Positions 8,805-18,457 of a stretch of 57,607 nt of DNA are shown in pieces. Every line of letters starts with the position of its first letter. Positions within the stretch are counted from its first letter, which is position 1. Made by a program: the position numbers and the translations under genes. This DNA comes from Chitinophagales bacterium. GTDB taxonomy: Bacteria; Bacteroidota; Bacteroidia; Chitinophagales; Saprospiraceae. Location: positions 23,574-81,180 of the forward strand of contig JAAFJN010000022.1 of NCBI GenBank assembly GCA_013298845.1, in the 5' to 3' direction. The notes under the pieces are model-generated. The model was not told the origin of the DNA and ran no database searches. It was given only the letters and a program-made list of their open reading frames with translations.

Positions 8805-9536
8805 TTATTTTTTCAGTCGGCGGAAAGCGATTAAACGCATTTTTAAAACGCCTAAAATCGCTTCGCGGATGATTTTTAACGACATTTTGGATTGGCCTTT
8901 TTCGCGGTCTTTAAAAATGATTGGCACCTCCTTTACCTGAAAACCGAGGCGATACGCGGCGTATTTCATTTCAATTTGGAAGGCATAACCGATGAATTTG
9001 ATTTGTTCAAAATCAATGGCCGCCAATACCCGACTGCGGTAGGCAATAAATCCGGCGGTTGGGTCCGTCACCGGCATCCACAACACCGCCTGCACGTAAA
9101 TAGACGCGCCCCGCGACAAGAAAATCCGGTCAAATGGCCAGTTGACCACACCGCCACCTTTGCAATAACGCGAACCCACGGCCACATCGGCACCGCCGTT
9201 TACACAGGCATCGAGCAAACGGGGCAAATCGTTGGGATTGTGCGAAAAATCGGCGTCCATTTCGAAAATGTATTCGTATCCGTTGGCCAAACCCCATTTA
9301 AAACCGGCGATATAGGCCGTTCCCAGTCCCAGTTTTCCGGTGCGTTGTAACAAATGAAGTTGGGTAGGGTAGTCGGTGGCCTGCAAGTGTTTTACAATGT
9401 CCGCCGTGCCATCGGGGGAACCATCATCTACCACCAACACGTGAAAATGGTGTGGCTGATCAATTACTGCACGAATGATGGCTTCGACATTTTCACATTC
9501 GTTGTACGTAGGTATAATAACAACAGATCGGTGCAA
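8805..9536 (-). CDS. Polyprenol monophosphomannose synthase-like GT2 glycosyltransferase
   Basis: 243 residues. The GT2 fold is clear: VVIIPTYNECENVEAII, VVDDGSPDGTADIV, GLGTAYIAGFKWGL, FEMDADFSHNPNDLP (DXD metal site) and VAVGSRYCKGGGVVNWP. The C-terminal half contains DPTAGFIAYRS, GYAFQIEMKY and FKDREKGQSKMS, all typical of DPM1/Ppm1 enzymes that move mannose from GDP-mannose to polyprenyl phosphate at the cytoplasmic membrane face. No membrane segment is seen, as in DPM1. It lies 36 bp downstream of rpiB in the same direction, probably one transcript. Confidence 0.9.
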   Translation of the reverse strand: MHRSVVIIPTYNECENVEAIIRAVIDQPHHFHVLVVDDGSPDGTADIVKHLQATDYPTQLHLLQRTGKLGLGTAYIAGFKWGLANGYEYIFEMDADFSHNPNDLPRLLDACVNGGADVAVGSRYCKGGGVVNWPFDRIFLSRGASIYVQAVLWMPVTDPTAGFIAYRSRVLAAIDFEQIKFIGYAFQIEMKYAAYRLGFQVKEVPIIFKDREKGQSKMSLKIIREAILGVLKMRLIAFRRLKK

Positions 9537-9572
9537 GGTGTGTATAATTTGAAAGGCGATGTACAGGTTAGG

Positions 9573-10004
9573 TTAAACGCAGGCAATGGCATCAACGCGG
9601 CGTGCGTGCCGGCCACCTTCAAAGGCAGTTTGGATAAAAACGCGCACCATGCCTTGGGCCAAAATTTCGGGCACAAAACGAACGGGCAAGGCAATGACGT
9701 TAGCATCGTTGTGCAGGCGGGCGAGCGTTGCCACTTCTTCGTTCCAACACAGCGCGCACCGGATGTGCTGGTGCTTATTGGCGGTAATCGCAACGCCGTT
9801 GCCGGAACCACACAACACAATGCCCCGTTCGGCTTCCCCCTGCTCAACGGCATTGGCTACCGCGTGGGCAAAACCGGGGTAATCGGCTGATTCGGAGGAA
9901 TGCGTTCCGAAATCAATTACAAAATGCCCCAAACTTTGTAACATGGCAACGATGCCGTCTTTGTAAGGATAACCTGCGTGATCGCAGCCTATGGCCAGTT
10001 TCAT
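9573..10004 (-). CDS. rpiB: Ribose-5-phosphate isomerase B
   Basis: 143 residues, full length for RpiB. Signatures: IGCDHAGYPYKD (substrate Asp-His), SADYPGFAHAVANAV, VLCGSGNGVAITANK (active-site Cys and GSGNG loop), ALCWNEEVATLARLHNDANVI, and FEGGRHARRVDAI at the end. It interconverts ribose 5-phosphate and ribulose 5-phosphate in the pentose phosphate pathway. A -7 box TACCTTTG lies upstream on this strand (plus-strand 10032-10039). The 250 bp to the divergent TonB receptor gene show no other feature I can support. Confidence 0.94.
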   Translation of the reverse strand: MKLAIGCDHAGYPYKDGIVAMLQSLGHFVIDFGTHSSESADYPGFAHAVANAVEQGEAERGIVLCGSGNGVAITANKHQHIRCALCWNEEVATLARLHNDANVIALPVRFVPEILAQGMVRVFIQTAFEGGRHARRVDAIACV

Positions 10005-10255
10005 ATATTATAGAATTATTGATTTGTCCCGCAAAGGTAGTTTGAAACCACATAACTTTTGTCTAAGTACCACCGAAATAATAAGGGAAGTAATTGTTTT
10101 AATTCCCGTGTGCTTTGGTAACTTCAACAAAAAGAATCCTTTTTTGCCCAAAAAGGCACTAAATTAGTCAATTAACCCGCCTAAAATATTACTGATATAA
10201 CAGGTCTTCTAAAATTCAACAATCTAACGTACCTTGCACCCCGTTGTCTGAACTA

Positions 10256-12949
10256 ATGAATAACAACCGATTTGTACTGTCCATCCTAACATCGCTACTG
10301 TGTTTGCAGGCTTGTTACCTTTTGTCCGCCCAGGAAAATATCCTGGAGCGCGGGGTGACTATAATGTGCCAGCAATGCACGCGTGGTGAAGTACTGTTGC
10401 TGCTGTACCAACAAGAAAACATCAATGTCAATTACCTCCACGACAACTTTGACGGCTGTTCCCGCATCTCCGTAGATTCCACCGACGCAACCGTGGGTGC
10501 CATTGTACAAAAAGTAACCACCGGTTGCCGAAAATTTGTGGTCAACACCACCGAAGACGGAATTGGGATCAAACTTGCGGAGTACAATATTTCCTTTAGC
10601 GGATCGGTGCACGATAAAGAAACCAACGAATCGCTCATCGGGGCCACCGTGACGGTTCGCCAAAAAAATGCTGTTTTTAAAACAAGCACCAACGAACAAG
10701 GTCGGTTTTCTCAACGCGTCACTAACGGCCGGTTTCAGGTGACCGTGACTTATCCGGGGTACGACACCACATTTTCACTCACGGCAACCAAAGACATTGT
10801 TGAACGGATAAAGATTGCATCCCACGTGCCGGTTTTGGGCAGTGTCGAAATTTTGTCCACTTTATCCAATAGTTTATCCACGCCTTACCAAAACGGCGGG
10901 GTGCAAATGGTGCCCGACCAATCCATCCGCGATTTGCCTACTTTGTTTGGTCAAACGGATATTTTTCGCGCTGCATCCAACCTTCCGGGCATTCAAACCG
11001 GCGTAGATGGCCTCAGTGGTTTTCACGTTCGCGGCGGCAATTCTGACCAAAATTTAATCCTGCTCGACGATGTTCCGGTGTACGGTCCGTCGCACGCGGG
11101 CGGTTTGGTCTCGGTTTTTAACAGCAGTATGATCAAATACGCCAAAATCTGGAAGGGCGATTTTCCCGCGCAGTTCGGGGGGCGCACTTCTTCGGTGGTG
11201 GATATCCATACCCGCGATGGCAACGACAAACAATTCAGTGCGCACGGTTCTTTATCGGGTTTAATGGCTTCTTTGCAGTTGGAAGGCCCGGTGATGAAAG
11301 GCCGGGGCGTGTACATCGTCAGCATACGGCATTCCGTTTTTAACCCTTGGCTTAAGCAAATTAAACGTGATTCGGGGCTGCTGAACGTTCATTTGGGCGA
11401 GGCATTGGCCTACGAAGTGCACGATTACAACGCCAAATTCAAGTTTCGGGTGACGGACCGCGATGATGTGTATTTTAGTTTTTACCACGGCGACGATGAT
11501 TTGATTGCCCCGTTCAAACAATCGGTGCGCATCACGCAGGGTACCTACAACGATACCTACAATTGGGCCTCGAAATGGGGAAATACGATGGGATCGTTGC
11601 GTTGGAGCCGACACTGGTTCGGCGATTTTTGGTCAAACACCATTGTGAGCAACAGCAATTTCAAATACCGCAGCGCCCTGGGGAAATACTCCGAATTTGC
11701 CGATGCTTCGGGTCGCCCGCCGTTTGTGGTCGCCAATTTCAACCAGCGATTTATTACCGATATTACCGATCTTACGGTTCGTTCGGATTGTAGATGGGTC
11801 GCCAGTGAACACGCCGTTTTTAAATTTGGTTTTTCGGGTACGGCGCACCAGTTTACCCCCGGTGCTTTGTCGTTTAACCTCAATTTGGCGGGTCAGTCGG
11901 GCGTGGTTATGGACTCACTCGAAAGCGAATTGTTGAAAAATAACGTCCGGCAAGCCAAAGAATTTGAAACTTACGGCCAGATAGAATACCAATTACCCTG
12001 GCAGTTTTTTGTTAATGCAGGGATTAATGCCTCCAAATTTAACATTGACGAAACAACCCACCGTGCCTTTTTACCACGCTTCCGGTTGTTTCACGGCGTT
12101 GAAGAAAAAGGTTTCCGGCAATGGTTTTCGCTGAATTACATGGCGCAATACCTGCACCAGGCCGGTAGTTTTAACCTTGGCCTTCCTTTTGAGTTATGGG
12201 TGCCATCCACGGATAAAGTACTGCCCGAACGTTCCCGGCAAATGACCGTCGGAATGGGTTGGAACAACAGCGATTGGGGTTTTTCCCTGGAGGCCTACCG
12301 CAAAACCATGAACAGGATTGTGATGTTACAATCGGCCCTCGACGGGTTAATTTCGGCGGGTTCCGGCGACGCAACCGGCTGGGAAGACCGAATGACAAGT
12401 GGCACGGGCGATGCCAAAGGGGTTGAATTACTGGTAGAAAAAAAGAGGGGCAAAAATCGGGGTTTTTTGAGTTATACTTTGTCGCGCTCCATGCGGCAAT
12501 TTGACGAAATTAACGAAGGGAAACCTTTTTTACACCAATTTGACCGCCCCCACGAGTTGAAAATCAATTACAGTCGCCATTTGTTGCGCTGGCTTAATTG
12601 TTCGGCCACGTGGTTGTTGGCGTCGGGTACACCCATTACGTTATCGGGGGTAAAATACTTCGACGAACCCACCCGGCGCGAAATTATTTATTATTCTGAA
12701 GTCAATGGTTTTCGTTTGCCCATGAACCATCGTCTGGACCTGGCGGTTAACCTCGATTATACGCATACACTTTCTTTAATCCACTCGAGACCGATTCGAC
12801 ACGCATTGCATTTGGGAGTTTATAACGCCTACAACCGGGCTAATCCATTTTATTTGGTAATGGATAATACCAGCGGCCAAAAGAACAAAGCGATTGCTTA
12901 TACGCTTTTTCCGGTGATGCCATCTTTTCGATATGAACTGACATTCTGA
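10256..12949 (+). CDS. TonB-dependent receptor with N-terminal STN-like and carboxypeptidase-regulatory-like domains
   Basis: About 897 residues from the ATG at 10256; a TTG 12 bp upstream is less likely. After the signal peptide (SILTSLLCLQACYLLSAQ), residues about 30-105 resemble an STN/FecR-interaction region (RGEVLLLLYQQENINVNYL). Next is a CarboxypepD_reg-like beta domain (GSVHDKETNESLIGATVTV, NEQGRFSQ). The plug is clear: FRAASNLPGIQTG, FHVRGGNSDQNLILLDDVPVYGP, GDFPAQFGGRTSSVVDI. The rest is the 22-strand barrel. The ligand is unknown. The stop overlaps the start of the DUF4249 lipoprotein gene (TGATG), a recurrent pair in Bacteroidota. An N-terminal signalling domain often goes with an anti-sigma factor, but none is nearby. 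Confidence 0.9.
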   Translation: MNNNRFVLSILTSLLCLQACYLLSAQENILERGVTIMCQQCTRGEVLLLLYQQENINVNYLHDNFDGCSRISVDSTDATVGAIVQKVTTGCRKFVVNTTEDGIGIKLAEYNISFSGSVHDKETNESLIGATVTVRQKNAVFKTSTNEQGRFSQRVTNGRFQVTVTYPGYDTTFSLTATKDIVERIKIASHVPVLGSVEILSTLSNSLSTPYQNGGVQMVPDQSIRDLPTLFGQTDIFRAASNLPGIQTGVDGLSGFHVRGGNSDQNLILLDDVPVYGPSHAGGLVSVFNSSMIKYAKIWKGDFPAQFGGRTSSVVDIHTRDGNDKQFSAHGSLSGLMASLQLEGPVMKGRGVYIVSIRHSVFNPWLKQIKRDSGLLNVHLGEALAYEVHDYNAKFKFRVTDRDDVYFSFYHGDDDLIAPFKQSVRITQGTYNDTYNWASKWGNTMGSLRWSRHWFGDFWSNTIVSNSNFKYRSALGKYSEFADASGRPPFVVANFNQRFITDITDLTVRSDCRWVASEHAVFKFGFSGTAHQFTPGALSFNLNLAGQSGVVMDSLESELLKNNVRQAKEFETYGQIEYQLPWQFFVNAGINASKFNIDETTHRAFLPRFRLFHGVEEKGFRQWFSLNYMAQYLHQAGSFNLGLPFELWVPSTDKVLPERSRQMTVGMGWNNSDWGFSLEAYRKTMNRIVMLQSALDGLISAGSGDATGWEDRMTSGTGDAKGVELLVEKKRGKNRGFLSYTLSRSMRQFDEINEGKPFLHQFDRPHELKINYSRHLLRWLNCSATWLLASGTPITLSGVKYFDEPTRREIIYYSEVNGFRLPMNHRLDLAVNLDYTHTLSLIHSRPIRHALHLGVYNAYNRANPFYLVMDNTSGQKNKAIAYTLFPVMPSFRYELTF

Positions 12950-13860
12950 TGATTGAACTTTTATTTAGAAACCGTAATGTATTTTGGTTATTTTTTTTGG
13001 GTTTATATTCGTGTACCAAAGAAATCACCTTCGATTTGCCCGAAGAGCCGTCTCGGTTGGTGCTCAATGCCAATGCCATTGATGGTGAATTGTTAACGGC
13101 GTATGTATCGTATAGTTTGCCAAATTACCTTTCAGATTCGGTAATTCCGGGGTTTGCGCCCACCGTATTGCTCGAAAACAAGGGGAAACCACTGGAAACG
13201 ATGCAACCAATTGTTACCAGTACGGGCACGTTCTACCGCAGCACTTCGCGACTGGGTAAAGGCGCGTACACGATTTCGGTCACTGCTCCGGGTTTTAAAA
13301 GTGTTATGGCCACCACCACCGTGCCCGGTCGTAGTGTGTTGGAGCCATTTAACCCCGATCCCGAAACCTACACTACGGTGATGTCGGGACCGGATACATC
13401 GGTACTGCGCGTGCCGTTGCGCATTGGGGTAAAAAACCTCCCGGAAACCGATTCGTTGTTTGCGTTAAGGGTCGAATATATCACCGTATTTCCGTCGGGT
13501 GAAGAAAAACAAATCCGGGCCAATTTTATTGCCGAGGGCGATGTTTTTGTGAATTTGCACGAGTCTTTAAACGGCGTTTTTGTCGTGAATAAAAAAATGT
13601 GGGAAAACAACCCCGAGCGGTCTTTTACAATTGATGTATTAATGCCGTATTCGGCGGCGGAAACGAAAGACATGTATATTGCGTTGGAATGGCGCACGGT
13701 TTCGCCCGAATTTTACAAATACCATATTTCTTTGTCCCGTCAAAACAGCACATTGGTACCTTTCGGCATTCCTCACGTTATTTACAACAATGTCACCAAT
13801 GGCTACGGCAATTTTTCGGGATTTTACCAGGAATTTGTTCCCGAGATCAAAGTATATTAG
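12949..13860 (+). CDS. DUF4249 family lipoprotein
   Basis: 303 residues. The hydrophobic start (VFWLFFLGLYSC) ends in a lipobox with Cys at about residue 22. The DUF4249 pattern follows: ITFDLPEEPSRLVLNANAIDG, PNYLSDSVIPGFAPTVLLE, GTFYRSTSRLGKGAYTISV, and a beta-rich C-terminus. DUF4249 lipoproteins are routinely encoded directly after TonB receptors in Bacteroidota and are thought to be a surface or periplasmic partner, analogous to SusD-type proteins, with unknown ligand. The start overlaps the receptor stop, so translation is probably coupled. Confidence 0.83.
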   Translation: MIELLFRNRNVFWLFFLGLYSCTKEITFDLPEEPSRLVLNANAIDGELLTAYVSYSLPNYLSDSVIPGFAPTVLLENKGKPLETMQPIVTSTGTFYRSTSRLGKGAYTISVTAPGFKSVMATTTVPGRSVLEPFNPDPETYTTVMSGPDTSVLRVPLRIGVKNLPETDSLFALRVEYITVFPSGEEKQIRANFIAEGDVFVNLHESLNGVFVVNKKMWENNPERSFTIDVLMPYSAAETKDMYIALEWRTVSPEFYKYHISLSRQNSTLVPFGIPHVIYNNVTNGYGNFSGFYQEFVPEIKVY

Positions 13861-13882
13861 TCATTTAACTACACAAAAAACA

Positions 13883-16800
13883 ATGCGCCAACTGTACTTA
13901 TTTGGGTTGTTTTGCCTCGGCAATTCATTTTTTCTTTTTGGGCAAAATAAAGAGCAATACCCCGCGGCTTACACCGTTACCCAAAAACTGGGCGATATTC
14001 CGGTCTTGTCCACGTTGCCATTAAATACGCCAACGGCGCATTTTTCCAAAGAAAAAACCTGGTCGCGTCCCAATTATTTTTTTTCCAACGATATAAATAA
14101 CGCCCACGCCCTGCCGCAAAATGGCGATCCGCTGGTGTCTAAAAATAACAATGCCGCCGACGTGAGCGGGCCGGAATTGATGCCTTTGCTTAGTTTCGAC
14201 GGTATGGTGGACGAAGACGGTGTTTCGCCGCCCGATCCCACGGGCGATGCCGGACCTAACCACTACGTTCAAATGGTCAACAGCGCCAGCGGTGCCCGTA
14301 TGCAGGTCTTTAACAAACAAGGTGTATCGGTATTGGGGCCGGTGTATTCCGCTCAATTTTGGAACCAGGTCGGTGGTACCAGCATTGGCGACCCGATTGT
14401 GCAATACGACCACAGCGCCAACCGCTGGCTCATCATGAAAATGCAAAACTTTAGTGAAAACCAAGTGCTCATTGCCGTTTCCGACACCGATGACCCCACG
14501 GGTTCCTGGAAAGCCTGGCGCATCCAATGCGTGGGTTTTCCCGATTATCCCAAACTTTACGTGTGGGACAACGCCTATTTTATCACCGTCAACGAAATTG
14601 TGGAAGATAACCAATGCACCGGGTACGCGCTCGACAAAACGGCCTTGCTCAACGGTGCTTTGGAAGTGGGTACCTACCGCTTTGTAATGCCCAATTTTAA
14701 CGCCATTCGGTACCAACCCGCCACCGGTGCCGATTGGGAAGGTGGCCCGCCGCCGCCACCGGGCAGTCCCGGCATGATTTTCCGGGTGTACGACGACGGC
14801 TGGGACGGCGGAAAAGACCAGATTCACCTCTGGGAAATTCACGTGGACTGGTTCAATGCCGCCGGTAATTTTGCCGCCGGACCCACGACCTTCGACGTGG
14901 CTCCTTTTGAAACCCGCGTGTGTTACGGCCCCGGCTTATTCAATTGCATCGAACAACCGGGCACTACCACCCGCATAACGGCCCTCGAAAATATTATTAT
15001 GTACCGGGCACCGTACCGGAATTTTGGCACCCACGAATCGGTCGTTTTTAACCACGTTTCGGATGTATCCAACGAAGTAGGCGACGGCGGTGACGCCGCA
15101 GTGCGCTGGTACGAACTGCGCCGCGACGCCGGACAACCCGACTGGTACGTGCACCAGCAGGGCACCTACGCCCCCGACGCGGTGAATCGGTTTATGGGCA
15201 CCCTAACGATGGATGGCCAGGGCAATATTGGTTTGGGCTACACGGCGGCTTCGGCTTCGGTATTTCCGGGTATCCGGCTCACCGGTCGCCGCCAAATTGA
15301 TCCCCCCGGCGAAATGACCATTCAGGAGCACGAGTTAATGCCCGGTACGGCCAGCCACGTGGGCGATAACCGCTGGGGCGATTACTCCAGTATGGTCATT
15401 GACCCTTCCGACGACAAAACGTTTTGGTTTACGGCGCAGTACCAGTCCACTACCGGGCATTGGTCCACCCGCATCGGGACATTCCAGATTCGCCGCGATT
15501 CTTTCGACGTCGCCCCCGTCGCTTTGGTGGCCCCTCAAAGCAGCGCGACGCTCAATACGGCGCAAGTGACCGCCCGCATCAGTAATGGCGGTGTGCTGCC
15601 CGCTACCGGCATTCAGGCGGATGTTTACGTGGATAATGTCTTTTGGTCCACCAATACGTTAACGGCTACCTTATTGCCCGGCACCAGTGCCAACCTGACC
15701 TTCGCGCCGTTTCTGACGTGGAACGCCGTCCTGGAGCAGAAAAAAATTACGGTAATTACCCGTTGGCCTCAGGATAATTTTACCCGAAACGACACGCTTT
15801 CGCAAGTGGTACAAAAGCGCACATCGTTTGATGCCGGTGTGGGTGGAATTGTGGATTTGCCGGGATTGGTTTGTTCTTCCGAAAAAAACGTTGGCATTAT
15901 TGTGCAAAATACCTCCGGGCTGCCCTTAGACAGTGTTCGTATTCAGTGGAAATTGAACCAAGGGACTACACAAACAACAACGTGGTACGGCGCACTTTTG
16001 CCCAATCAGCAGGATACGGCATTGTTGCTGCTTGCCGGTATTGTGCCGGGGCAAAATACCCTGGAGGTCTCCTTGTTGTTGCCCAATGGCCAAACGGATC
16101 AGTATCCCGCCAATAACACGGTTTCAAAAACATTTGCGGGGTATTTAGGAGGGGCTTATTTTAACGTTGAATGCCTTACGACCCAAGGCAACCTTCGTTA
16201 CGAACTCATCGAAACAACCTCCAATGCTTTGGTGGATGAGGGTTTTTGCAATACCGAAAACTATCAGCATTTTATTTGTTCCGCCGATGGAAAATGTTAC
16301 ACCTTGCGCGTACGCGCCGGCAGCGTGCGCTGGGAAGGTTGGTTTCGGATAAAAGATTTGTACGGCAATACATTAGCAACGGTGGTTTCGGCGGAACCCA
16401 TTTGGAAAGAGATTCCAATTTGTGCCCCCGTGCGCAAGCCGTATGATGTTGGCGTACAGGCTTTGTTGTCGCCCTTGTCGGAAGCCGGGTTAACAACTAA
16501 TGAAAACATCACCTTATTGGTGCGCAATTTTGGCACCCAAAAAGTAGGTAATTTTCAGGTGGGCTGGCAAATAGACAATGGAAACTGGAATTACGAGGTA
16601 TTTACCGACAGTATTGCACCGGGTACGGATCGGTCGTTTTTATTTACAAATTCCACGGCAGACCTCGCTATTCCCGGTAAACGCTACCAGTTTGCATTAA
16701 CTACGGATTTACCCAACGATGCCGATACGAGCAACGATACTTTGTTGGTGGGGGTAAAACACCGACAAAACCGCGATGTAAGTATTTTTGCCGTAGTAGA

Positions 16801-17920
16801 ACGCTCTTGCGCCGCAGTGGATAATAATTATGCTGTTTTATTATTGGTCAACGAAGGCGTAACTACCGTTGAAGAAGTGACCGTTAAAACCAACAGCAAC
16901 GGTCAAATCGGGGAGGACGTTTATTATACCAATCCTTTTCATCCCGGCGATACCTTTGCCATTTTTTTGTTTATGCCGCCGGGTGTATTTGGCGACAATA
17001 ACTTAGAGGTAACCGTTACCCAAGTGAACGGGGTGGCGACTGACGATAACCCAACGGATAATATTTGGCAATTGACCTATTTGGTGGATCCTAAAAAGTT
17101 CACCGTGGCACTTTCGTTGGCTTTTGACACAAAGGCCAGCGAAACATCGTGGGAGTTGCGCACCGCCGGAGGCACCTTATTAGACCAGGGTGGTAATTAT
17201 GTCAATGGGCAAGGCTACGATTTCCGAAACTATTGCGTTGACCAGGATTCGTGTTTTGTATTCACCCTGTTCGACAGCGCGGGAGACGGTTCCGACGGTT
17301 ATTTTAATATTTTGACCAATAACTGGGCGGCGTGGAGTTACAACGGCCAGACGGATACTTTTACCAATAGTATAACCGCGCCTTTTTGCGCCCCCGAACA
17401 ATGCCTCACGTTACAAATGAGCACCAACGTCACGCAACCGAACAATGTCCCCCTCAACAACGGGGCCATTTTGGTATCGGCAACGGGCGGGACCGGGCCT
17501 TATAAATATGCCCTCGACAATTTTGATTTTGGACCGGGCAACTTGTTTTCGGGACTTTCCGCCGGGTTGTATCGGGTGAAGGTATTGGACAGCAAAAATT
17601 GTTACGACGAGCGTTTGGTGCAGGTGGGCACCACCGGTACTGACCAGGTGGCGGCCATGCAGCGCAGCATCCAACTGCGGCCCAACCCCACATTGGGGCC
17701 GGTTTGGTTCACCATGCCCGCCCTGGGTGACGAACAAAATCTGTCGGGCGTTGTTACGGATGCCCACGGACGGGTTGTTCGGGAAATCGGGTTAACCCGC
17801 TATGATGATACCCTGATGGGGAATTTCTCCCTTCAGCAGCATCCGGCGGGCGTGTATTGGCTCGGTGTTTACAACAAGAATGGCCAAAAAGTAGCGGAAA
17901 AGCGTATTCAGAAAATTTAA
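13883..17920 (+). CDS. Large secreted T9SS protein with CARDB-like and SprB-type repeats
   Basis: 1345 residues from the ATG at 13883, which begins a signal peptide (LYLFGLFCLGNSFFLFGQ). An upstream in-frame start at 13679 would overlap the DUF4249 gene and bury the signal. Residues about 90-560 are a propeller-like region with PDPTGDAGPNHYVQMVNSA, DPIVQYDHSANRW, FPDYPKLYVWDNAYFITVN and GDNRWGDYSSMVIDPSDDKTFWF. CARDB-like beta modules follow (DVAPVALVAPQ, DAGVGGIVDLPG, VGVQALLSPLSEAG, DVSIFAVVERSCA). Then a SprB-type unit (ISATGGTGPYKYALD equivalent: VSATGGTGPYKYALDNFDFG, SGLSAGLYRVKVLDSKNC). The end is a T9SS type A domain (LRPNPTLGPVWF, HPAGVYWLGVYN). It lies 22 bp after the lipoprotein gene, so it may be cargo or a partner of the same operon. 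Confidence 0.85.
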   Translation: MRQLYLFGLFCLGNSFFLFGQNKEQYPAAYTVTQKLGDIPVLSTLPLNTPTAHFSKEKTWSRPNYFFSNDINNAHALPQNGDPLVSKNNNAADVSGPELMPLLSFDGMVDEDGVSPPDPTGDAGPNHYVQMVNSASGARMQVFNKQGVSVLGPVYSAQFWNQVGGTSIGDPIVQYDHSANRWLIMKMQNFSENQVLIAVSDTDDPTGSWKAWRIQCVGFPDYPKLYVWDNAYFITVNEIVEDNQCTGYALDKTALLNGALEVGTYRFVMPNFNAIRYQPATGADWEGGPPPPPGSPGMIFRVYDDGWDGGKDQIHLWEIHVDWFNAAGNFAAGPTTFDVAPFETRVCYGPGLFNCIEQPGTTTRITALENIIMYRAPYRNFGTHESVVFNHVSDVSNEVGDGGDAAVRWYELRRDAGQPDWYVHQQGTYAPDAVNRFMGTLTMDGQGNIGLGYTAASASVFPGIRLTGRRQIDPPGEMTIQEHELMPGTASHVGDNRWGDYSSMVIDPSDDKTFWFTAQYQSTTGHWSTRIGTFQIRRDSFDVAPVALVAPQSSATLNTAQVTARISNGGVLPATGIQADVYVDNVFWSTNTLTATLLPGTSANLTFAPFLTWNAVLEQKKITVITRWPQDNFTRNDTLSQVVQKRTSFDAGVGGIVDLPGLVCSSEKNVGIIVQNTSGLPLDSVRIQWKLNQGTTQTTTWYGALLPNQQDTALLLLAGIVPGQNTLEVSLLLPNGQTDQYPANNTVSKTFAGYLGGAYFNVECLTTQGNLRYELIETTSNALVDEGFCNTENYQHFICSADGKCYTLRVRAGSVRWEGWFRIKDLYGNTLATVVSAEPIWKEIPICAPVRKPYDVGVQALLSPLSEAGLTTNENITLLVRNFGTQKVGNFQVGWQIDNGNWNYEVFTDSIAPGTDRSFLFTNSTADLAIPGKRYQFALTTDLPNDADTSNDTLLVGVKHRQNRDVSIFAVVERSCAAVDNNYAVLLLVNEGVTTVEEVTVKTNSNGQIGEDVYYTNPFHPGDTFAIFLFMPPGVFGDNNLEVTVTQVNGVATDDNPTDNIWQLTYLVDPKKFTVALSLAFDTKASETSWELRTAGGTLLDQGGNYVNGQGYDFRNYCVDQDSCFVFTLFDSAGDGSDGYFNILTNNWAAWSYNGQTDTFTNSITAPFCAPEQCLTLQMSTNVTQPNNVPLNNGAILVSATGGTGPYKYALDNFDFGPGNLFSGLSAGLYRVKVLDSKNCYDERLVQVGTTGTDQVAAMQRSIQLRPNPTLGPVWFTMPALGDEQNLSGVVTDAHGRVVREIGLTRYDDTLMGNFSLQQHPAGVYWLGVYNKNGQKVAEKRIQKI

Positions 17921-18058
17921 TTTAATTTTGGTGGGAAAAAACTTTGTCGAATCAAGGTTTGTGCTGTTAAATTTGCCGCCGAATAACAACGATCAGAGAA
18001 AAAGTAGTCCTAACCCTTTTTCACGCGATTGATTTCAAAACCATAACAAGTTAAAACC

Positions 18059-18457
18059 TTGGCAAAAAAACGTATTGTTAAAAATTACGAGGCTCTCGCG
18101 CCAGATACGCTGGAAGACCTCAAGGAAAAGTATCCGAGTGGCTACGAGCAACATCTTATCAAGTACACCGATAAAGATGGCAAACTCGTATCCGCACTTC
18201 CTTTTGAAACGGACGATATTTATTATCTTATCCGCATGACTGTTCAGGAAGCAAAACGTTACGACAGCGCTGAGTACGAAGACGAAGAGTCCATCCGCCC
18301 CGATATTGAGGGTATTGACGTGGGCAATGAGTTCGACGGTCAGGGCGAAGAAGACGACGACATGGCCGATGGCATGGACGACGAAGATGACCACATCATC
18401 GTAACGCGTCGCCGTGACAGCGAAGATGACGACATAGCGGATGACACGGATTATTAA
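18059..18457 (+). CDS. Acidic cytoplasmic protein of unknown function, TTG start
   Basis: 132 residues. The only workable start is TTG at 18059: an in-frame stop lies 15 bp upstream and the next ATG is about 60 codons in. The N-terminus MAKKRIVKNYEALAPDTLED looks authentic, followed by KEKYPSGYEQHLIKYTDKDGK and ALPFETDDIYYLIRM. The last third is strongly acidic (EDEESIRPD, EEDDDMADGMDDEDDH, DSEDDDIADDTDY). I do not recognise a characterised family. The 17-bp overlap with the following membrane-protein gene implies a translationally coupled pair. Confidence 0.78.
   Translation: MAKKRIVKNYEALAPDTLEDLKEKYPSGYEQHLIKYTDKDGKLVSALPFETDDIYYLIRMTVQEAKRYDSAEYEDEESIRPDIEGIDVGNEFDGQGEEDDDMADGMDDEDDHIIVTRRRDSEDDDIADDTDY

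Noticed and set aside
13679..13882. Extended N-terminus of the large T9SS protein
   Set aside because: It would overlap the DUF4249 gene by 180 bp and place the clear signal peptide in the interior of the protein.
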